Assembly: GCA_028279445.1 (NCBI GenBank)
Contig: JANQNT010000032.1
Coordinates: forward strand, 1-44,233
Reading direction: 5' to 3'
Source of the DNA: Tepidamorphaceae bacterium
GTDB lineage: Bacteria > Pseudomonadota > Alphaproteobacteria > Rhizobiales > Tepidamorphaceae
Length of the DNA: 44,233 nt
Below are positions 39,912 to 44,233 of this stretch, one piece after another (position 1 is the first letter of the stretch; each line of letters opens with the position of its first letter). The notes under the pieces were generated by a model that made no database searches, had not been told where the DNA came from, and saw only the letters and a list, made by a program, of their open reading frames with translations. The translations under genes and the position numbers were made by a program.

Positions 39912-42900
39912 ATGGCGACCAGTCCGGTGAGCGCAGGTGGCACGCACGGTGGCATTGCGGCGAAACGCGCCGAGATCGCCCCACTCTATCTCGCCGAGGA
40001 GGCGCCGCTGGTCATGCGGCTGGCGCAGATGGCGCGTCTCGACGTGGCGGACGCCGCGCGCGCCGACGCCATCGCCCGGCGTCTGGTACTCGCCGCGCGG
40101 CAGGGCCGCCGCGAGCATGGCGGCGTCGATGCCTTCATGAGCGAATACAGTCTCTCCAGCGAGGAGGGTGTGGTGCTGATGTGCCTCGCCGAGGCGCTAC
40201 TGCGGGTGCCCGACGCGGAGACCCAGGACGAGCTGATCGCCGACAAGATCGCCGGCAGGGAATGGGCCAGCCACCTTGGTCACTCGGACTCGCTGTTCGT
40301 CAACGCCTCGACCTGGGGACTGATGCTGACCGGGCGGGTGGTGTCGATCGGGTCCGATGAGGATGGCGGTTCGCTACTGTCCAGCCTGGTGCGGCGCTCC
40401 GGCGAGCCGGTGATCCGGCAGGCCATGCGTCAGGCAATGCGGATCATGGGGCGCCAGTTCGTGCTCGGCCAGTCCATCGAGGAAGCGCTCGACATCGCGC
40501 GCGGCGACGAAGCCCGTGGCTACCGCTTCTCCTTCGACATGCTTGGCGAGGCGGCCATGACGGAGGCTGATGCCTTGCGGTATCTGGCCGCCTACGAGGC
40601 CGCGCTGGTGCGGATCGCCAGACATGCCGAGGAGACCATGCCCGACGCCGACATCTTCGCGCGCCCGTCGATCTCGGTGAAGCTCTCCGCCATCCATCCG
40701 CGTTATGAGGAGCGCACCGGCGAGCGCGTCATGAGCGAGCTGTTGCCGCGGCTGAAAGGTCTCGCAGTGCAGGCGAAGGCGGCCAATGTGGCGCTGACCG
40801 TCGATGCGGAGGAGATGGACCGCCTCGAGCTCAGCCTCGATCTGATCGAGGCGTTGCTTGGCGATCCGGAACTTGCCGGCTGGGACGGGCTCGGGCTTGC
40901 GGTGCAGGCCTACGGCAAACGCGCGCTTGCCGTCGTCGACTGGCTTGCTGCTGTGGCCGAGGCGACCGGCCATCGCGTGCCGGTGCGGCTGGTGAAGGGT
41001 GCCTATTGGGACACCGAGATCAAGCTGGCACAGGAAGCCGGCCACGCCGGCTTTCCGGTGTTTACCCGCAAGCCCTCGACGGATGTGTCCTATCTCGCCT
41101 GCGCGCAGGCACTGCTGGCGCGTCGCGATGTGTTCTATCCGCAGTTTGCTACTCATAACGCCCATTCCGTCGGCGCGGTGCATGTGATGGCCGGCAACGC
41201 GGACGGCTACGAGTTCCAGCGCCTGCACGGCATGGGCCAGTCGCTCTATGACGCGGTGGTGCCGGACGACGCGCTCGGCGTGCCATGTCGCATCTACGCA
41301 CCGGTTGGCGGGCATGAGGACCTGCTCGCCTATCTGGTGCGCCGGTTGCTGGAGAACGGCGCCAACACCTCCTTCGTCAATCGCCTGGCGGATGATGAGG
41401 CGCCGATTGCCGAGATCGTGCGCGATCCGGTCGATGAGGTGATGGACTATGCCGGCGCGCCGCATCCGCTGATCCGCGCGCCGCGCGATCTGTTCGGGAA
41501 GGAGCGGCCGAACAGCCATGGGGAACTGATCGCCGAACGTACCGTGCGTGCGCCGCTGCTGGCGGCGATGCGTCAGGCGGTGAAGCGCCCGGTTGAGGCC
41601 GGTCCGCTGGTGGGTGGTGCGTTGTTGTCGGGCGTGGCGCGTCCGGTGACCAGCCCGCAGGATCGTTCCGTGACCGTCGGCAGTGTCATCGAAGCGGATG
41701 CGGCTGTGGTGGCGCGCGCGGTGCAGACCGGCGCGGCCGCCCAGGATGGCTGGGACCGGGCTGGTGGTATGGCGCGTGGCGACATGCTGGCGCGGACGGC
41801 CGATCTGTACGAAGCGCACGCGCCCGAATTGCTCGCGCTGCTCGTCGCCGAAGCCGGCAAGACGCTCGACAATGCGGTCGCCGATCTGCGCGAGGCGGTG
41901 GACTTCCTGCGTTACTATGGCGTGCAGGCACAGGCTGACTTTGCCGGGCCTGTGCCGATGCCCGGTCCGACCGGTGAGCGCAACACCATCGCGTTGGCCG
42001 GCCGCGGTGTCTTCGCCTGCATCTCGCCGTGGAATTTTCCGTTGGCGATCTTCACCGGCCAGGTGGCGGCCGTGCTCGGGGCGGGCAACGCGGTGGTCGC
42101 CAAGCCGGCGGAGCAGACGCCGCTGGTCGCCTTCCGCGCCGTGCAACTTATGCACGAAGCGGGTATTCCCGGAAATGTCCTGCACCTGGTGCCGGGCGAC
42201 GGGCCTTCGGTCGCTGCTCCGCTGGTCGCCGATCCACGGATCGCCGGCGTCGCCTTCACCGGCTCCAACGCGACCGCATGGGCGATCCAGAGGACGCTGG
42301 CCGACAAGGACGGTCCGATCACGCCGCTGATTGCGGAAACCGGTGGCATCAACGCCATGATCGTGGATTCGACCGCGCTGCCGGAGCAGGTCACGCGCGA
42401 TGTGCTGCGCTCCGCCTTCGACAGCGCCGGCCAGCGCTGCTCGGCGCTCAGGGTGCTGTGCGTGCAGGGCGACGTGGCCGACAAGGTGATCGCCATGCTG
42501 AGCGGCGCGATCGCCGAACTGGCCATCGGCAACCCTTGGGACTATTCAACCGACATCGGTCCGGTGATCGATGCCGAAGCCCGCGAGATGCTCGACGCGT
42601 ACAAGGCCGAAGCCGGCCGACGCTTTGCCACATTGATCGACGTCGATCTTCCCGAATCCCGCGCCAACGGTACGTTTGTCACCCCTGCGGCCTACGAGAT
42701 CGGTGCCTTCGGCGATGTGCAGCGGGAGGTGTTCGGTCCTGTGCTGCACGTGCTGCGTTTTGCGGCCGATGAGCTTGACGGGCTGATCGATGCGATCAAC
42801 GCCAGCGGCTACGGGCTGACGCTGGGGGTGCACACGCGCATCGAGGGGCGCGCCGAACAGATCGCCGAACGCGCGCGGGTCGGCAATGTCTACGTCAACC

Positions 42901-43079
42901 GCAACCAGATCGGCGCCATCGTCGGCTCGCAGCCTTTCGGCGGGGAGGGGCTGTCGGGCACCGGGCCGAAGGCCGGCGGACCGCACTACATGCACCGCTT
43001 CGCCACCGAGCGCGTGGTCTCCACCGACACCACCGCGTCGGGCGGCAACGCCGCGCTGATGTCGCTTGGCGAGGGCTGA
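39912..43079 (+). CDS. putA: Bifunctional proline dehydrogenase / P5C dehydrogenase PutA
   Basis: PutA oxidises proline to glutamate at the membrane in two channelled steps. The 1055-aa protein has the FAD-binding proline dehydrogenase barrel (about 150-470; PSISVKLSAIHPRYE, VRLVKGAYWDTEIK). The aldehyde dehydrogenase part (about 540-1040) includes ISPWNFPLAIFTGQ, Glu809 in AETGG, catalytic Cys843 in GQRCSALR, and GEGLSGTGPKAGG. It lacks the N-terminal ribbon-helix-helix of E. coli PutA, so it should not repress itself. ATG 39912 follows AAAGAGGAA. No Lrp-type putR is adjacent. Confidence 0.96.
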   Translation: MATSPVSAGGTHGGIAAKRAEIAPLYLAEEAPLVMRLAQMARLDVADAARADAIARRLVLAARQGRREHGGVDAFMSEYSLSSEEGVVLMCLAEALLRVPDAETQDELIADKIAGREWASHLGHSDSLFVNASTWGLMLTGRVVSIGSDEDGGSLLSSLVRRSGEPVIRQAMRQAMRIMGRQFVLGQSIEEALDIARGDEARGYRFSFDMLGEAAMTEADALRYLAAYEAALVRIARHAEETMPDADIFARPSISVKLSAIHPRYEERTGERVMSELLPRLKGLAVQAKAANVALTVDAEEMDRLELSLDLIEALLGDPELAGWDGLGLAVQAYGKRALAVVDWLAAVAEATGHRVPVRLVKGAYWDTEIKLAQEAGHAGFPVFTRKPSTDVSYLACAQALLARRDVFYPQFATHNAHSVGAVHVMAGNADGYEFQRLHGMGQSLYDAVVPDDALGVPCRIYAPVGGHEDLLAYLVRRLLENGANTSFVNRLADDEAPIAEIVRDPVDEVMDYAGAPHPLIRAPRDLFGKERPNSHGELIAERTVRAPLLAAMRQAVKRPVEAGPLVGGALLSGVARPVTSPQDRSVTVGSVIEADAAVVARAVQTGAAAQDGWDRAGGMARGDMLARTADLYEAHAPELLALLVAEAGKTLDNAVADLREAVDFLRYYGVQAQADFAGPVPMPGPTGERNTIALAGRGVFACISPWNFPLAIFTGQVAAVLGAGNAVVAKPAEQTPLVAFRAVQLMHEAGIPGNVLHLVPGDGPSVAAPLVADPRIAGVAFTGSNATAWAIQRTLADKDGPITPLIAETGGINAMIVDSTALPEQVTRDVLRSAFDSAGQRCSALRVLCVQGDVADKVIAMLSGAIAELAIGNPWDYSTDIGPVIDAEAREMLDAYKAEAGRRFATLIDVDLPESRANGTFVTPAAYEIGAFGDVQREVFGPVLHVLRFAADELDGLIDAINASGYGLTLGVHTRIEGRAEQIAERARVGNVYVNRNQIGAIVGSQPFGGEGLSGTGPKAGGPHYMHRFATERVVSTDTTASGGNAALMSLGEG

Positions 43080-43084
43080 GCGAC

Positions 43085-43113
43085 CCCGACGGGGGCCAGA
43101 CCCGTGCGTCGGG
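43085..43113 (+). terminator. Weak candidate terminator after putA
   Basis: CCCGACG (43085-43091) and CGTCGGG (43107-43113) form a 7-bp stem whose loop contains a further GGGG/CCC pairing. It lies 5 bp after the putA stop, but only GTTT follows, so efficient intrinsic termination is uncertain. Confidence 0.4.
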
Positions 43114-43129
43114 CCCGCATCGTTTAACC

Positions 43130-43144
43130 CTAACGCAGAGTTAA
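43130..43144. promoter_or_regulatory. Candidate CtrA-like box upstream of mipZ
   Basis: CTAA-N7-TTAA at 43130-43144 matches the TTAA-N7-TTAA CtrA consensus at 7 of 8 positions, 79 bp before mipZ. Another TTAA lies at 43124-43127. Chance cannot be excluded at this match level. Confidence 0.3.
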
Positions 43145-43185
43145 TGCTGAAACGGCCAGCTTCCGCTTGCCAATCCCCGCGCCAT

Positions 43186-43204
43186 TCTCAACAATAAGTT
43201 GAGA
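43186..43204. promoter_or_regulatory. Inverted repeat in the mipZ leader
   Basis: TCTCAAC-AATAA-GTTGAGA is a perfect 7+7 bp dyad just upstream of the mipZ ribosome site (GGAGGCGG). It could be an operator or an RNA hairpin that affects ribosome access. No regulator can be named. Confidence 0.45.
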
Positions 43205-43223
43205 GGAGCGGAGGCGGTTTTTT

Positions 43224-44138
43224 ATGCGTGAGAGTACGCCACGCCGGTCAGCACACGTCATCGTCGTCGGTAACGAGAAGGGCGGTTCGGGCAAATCGAC
43301 CATCTCGATGCATGTCATCGTGCACCTGCTCAAGCTCGGGCAGAAGGTGGCGTCGATCGATCTCGACTGCCGCCAGCACACGCTCACCCATTACATCCGC
43401 AATCGCCAGCGCTGGTCCGACCGGTGGGGGCTTGGCCTGCCGTTGCCGCAGCACTTCATGCCGACGCGCAGCGAGGGTGATACCGTGCGCCTCAATGAGG
43501 AGCGTGAGTTCGAGCAGTTCGCCGAGGCGATCGGCAGTTGCGAGCGTAACGTTGATTTCATCGTCATCGATACGCCGGCCTCCGACAGTTACCTGATGCG
43601 GCTCGCCCACTCGATGGCCGATACGCTGATCACGCCGATCAACGACAGCTTCGTCGATTTCGATGTGCTGGCGCATGTCGATCCGGTGAACTTCGAGGTC
43701 CAGTCGACGAGTCACTTCGCCCGCATGGTGCGCGAGGCGCGGCGCAAGCGGCGCATTGTCGATGAAGTGATGATCGACTGGGTGGTGGTGCGCAATCGTG
43801 TTGCCACGCTCGACACGCGCAACAACCGCCGCGTCGCGCAGACGCTCGCGGATCTCGCCGCGCAACTGGGTTTCCGGGTGTGTGCCGGCATCTGCGAACG
43901 CGTGGTGTTCCGCGAGTTTTTCCCCAAGGGCCTGACCGCCCTCGACCCGATCGAGGAGGACGTGGTGGATTCACGCCCGAGCCTGTCCCATCTGGCCGCC
44001 CGGCGGGAAATTCGCCAGTTGATCGAGTACCTGCGGCTGCCCATCGACGAACGCGGCCGCCGCCGCGCCGAAGCGAGGCGTACCTGGATCGAAAGCTGCC
44101 GCGAACCACTCGAACTCGGCGACATTCTGGCGCGCTAG
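43224..44138 (+). CDS. mipZ: Division plane positioning ATPase MipZ
   Basis: MipZ is a ParA/MinD-type ATPase that binds ParB near the origins and forms a gradient blocking FtsZ assembly away from midcell. The 304-aa protein has the deviant Walker A GNEKGGSGKSTISMH (about 16-30), ASIDLDCRQHT, IVIDTPASDS and TPINDSFVDFDVLAHVDPV. MDWVVxRNR and AARQELR, known in Caulobacter MipZ, appear here as IDWVVVRNR and AARREIR. The strong ribosome site GGAGGCGG followed by a T run sets ATG 43224. The FVDFD string separates it from Soj/ParA. Confidence 0.94.
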   Translation: MRESTPRRSAHVIVVGNEKGGSGKSTISMHVIVHLLKLGQKVASIDLDCRQHTLTHYIRNRQRWSDRWGLGLPLPQHFMPTRSEGDTVRLNEEREFEQFAEAIGSCERNVDFIVIDTPASDSYLMRLAHSMADTLITPINDSFVDFDVLAHVDPVNFEVQSTSHFARMVREARRKRRIVDEVMIDWVVVRNRVATLDTRNNRRVAQTLADLAAQLGFRVCAGICERVVFREFFPKGLTALDPIEEDVVDSRPSLSHLAARREIRQLIEYLRLPIDERGRRRAEARRTWIESCREPLELGDILAR

Positions 44139-44233
44139 GCTGTATCGACAGTCAGGATTTGGAGCGTGGTATGCGCCAAAATCGTTCAGTTCCAGGCGCA
44201 AAGCCGACGCAAGGGTCATCCCTTTCTAGCGCT
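44139..44233. other. Intergenic end of the window
   Basis: No gene is recognisable in these 95 bp. A short dyad AAGGG-TCAT-CCCTT lies at 44211-44224 and is too weak to call a terminator. A reverse-strand reading frame across this region overlaps the mipZ end and has no recognisable family. Confidence 0.4.

Noticed and set aside
40374-42185. 603-codon open frame antisense to putA
   Set aside because: Shadow of the proline and P5C dehydrogenase domains; no recognisable domain in the reverse frame.
1-44233. CRISPR arrays, prophage or integrase genes
   Set aside because: No spaced identical repeats of CRISPR size and no phage or integrase proteins were seen. The tRNA-Leu 3' end is not obviously duplicated nearby.

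Overview
This window is a piece of a GC-rich alphaproteobacterial chromosome, most likely from the Hyphomicrobiales (Rhizobiales) or a close relative. The pointers are the rpsK-rpoA-rplQ end of the ribosomal protein superoperon, an ATP12-type F1 chaperone, a MipZ division-site ATPase, a GnnA/GnnB-type pair, and several intergenic mosaic repeats of the kind known from rhizobia. The taxonomic call is inference from these markers, not from a database match.

Layout. 1-2210: end of the alpha ribosomal operon (rpsM tail, rpsK, rpoA, rplQ) closed by a strong intrinsic terminator. 2226-4118: a 15-bp minisatellite, then an ornithine/lysine decarboxylase facing away from an Lrp/AsnC regulator. 4161-12720: a tightly packed forward gene train (Do-family protease, rarA, crcB, RluC-family synthase, small membrane protein, HAD phosphatase, ATP12 chaperone, membrane-bound class III nucleotide cyclase, pccB), with many 1-4 nt overlaps. 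12721-18614: repeat element, zinc-ribbon methyltransferase, a reverse folate operon (folP-folB-folK) ending in a TauE/SafE permease, then pccA. 18633-18901: a 269-bp MITE-like element. 18915-22241: gamma-glutamylcyclotransferase-like protein, acylphosphatase, lipB, a stand-alone FliN/SpoA-domain protein, tRNA-Leu(GAG), a repeat, and an orphan ModA-like binding protein. 22470-28298: mgtE, gnnA/gnnB-like genes, a thioesterase, a GNAT enzyme, a repeat, and isovaleryl-CoA dehydrogenase. 28299-31694: a 50-aa membrane peptide behind a LexA-like box, then a LysR regulator divergent from a translationally coupled pair (EctD-like dioxygenase plus an atypical SHMT-like PLP enzyme). 31679-34431: EamA transporter, YdcF/ElyC protein, a small membrane peptide, rhodanese. 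34537-38147: mccB-mccA. 38161-44138: dodecin, DUF1489, panC, putA, mipZ.

How the genes work together. The largest metabolic theme is amino-acid and short-chain acyl-CoA catabolism. Isovaleryl-CoA dehydrogenase and methylcrotonyl-CoA carboxylase are consecutive steps of leucine breakdown. Propionyl-CoA carboxylase serves odd-chain and branched-chain products. PutA converts proline to glutamate. The most interesting candidate for an undescribed system is the LysR / EctD-like dioxygenase / SHMT-like cassette at 28.6-31.7 kb. Its architecture suggests hydroxylation of an amino acid followed by PLP-dependent retro-aldol cleavage. The substrate cannot be read from the sequence.
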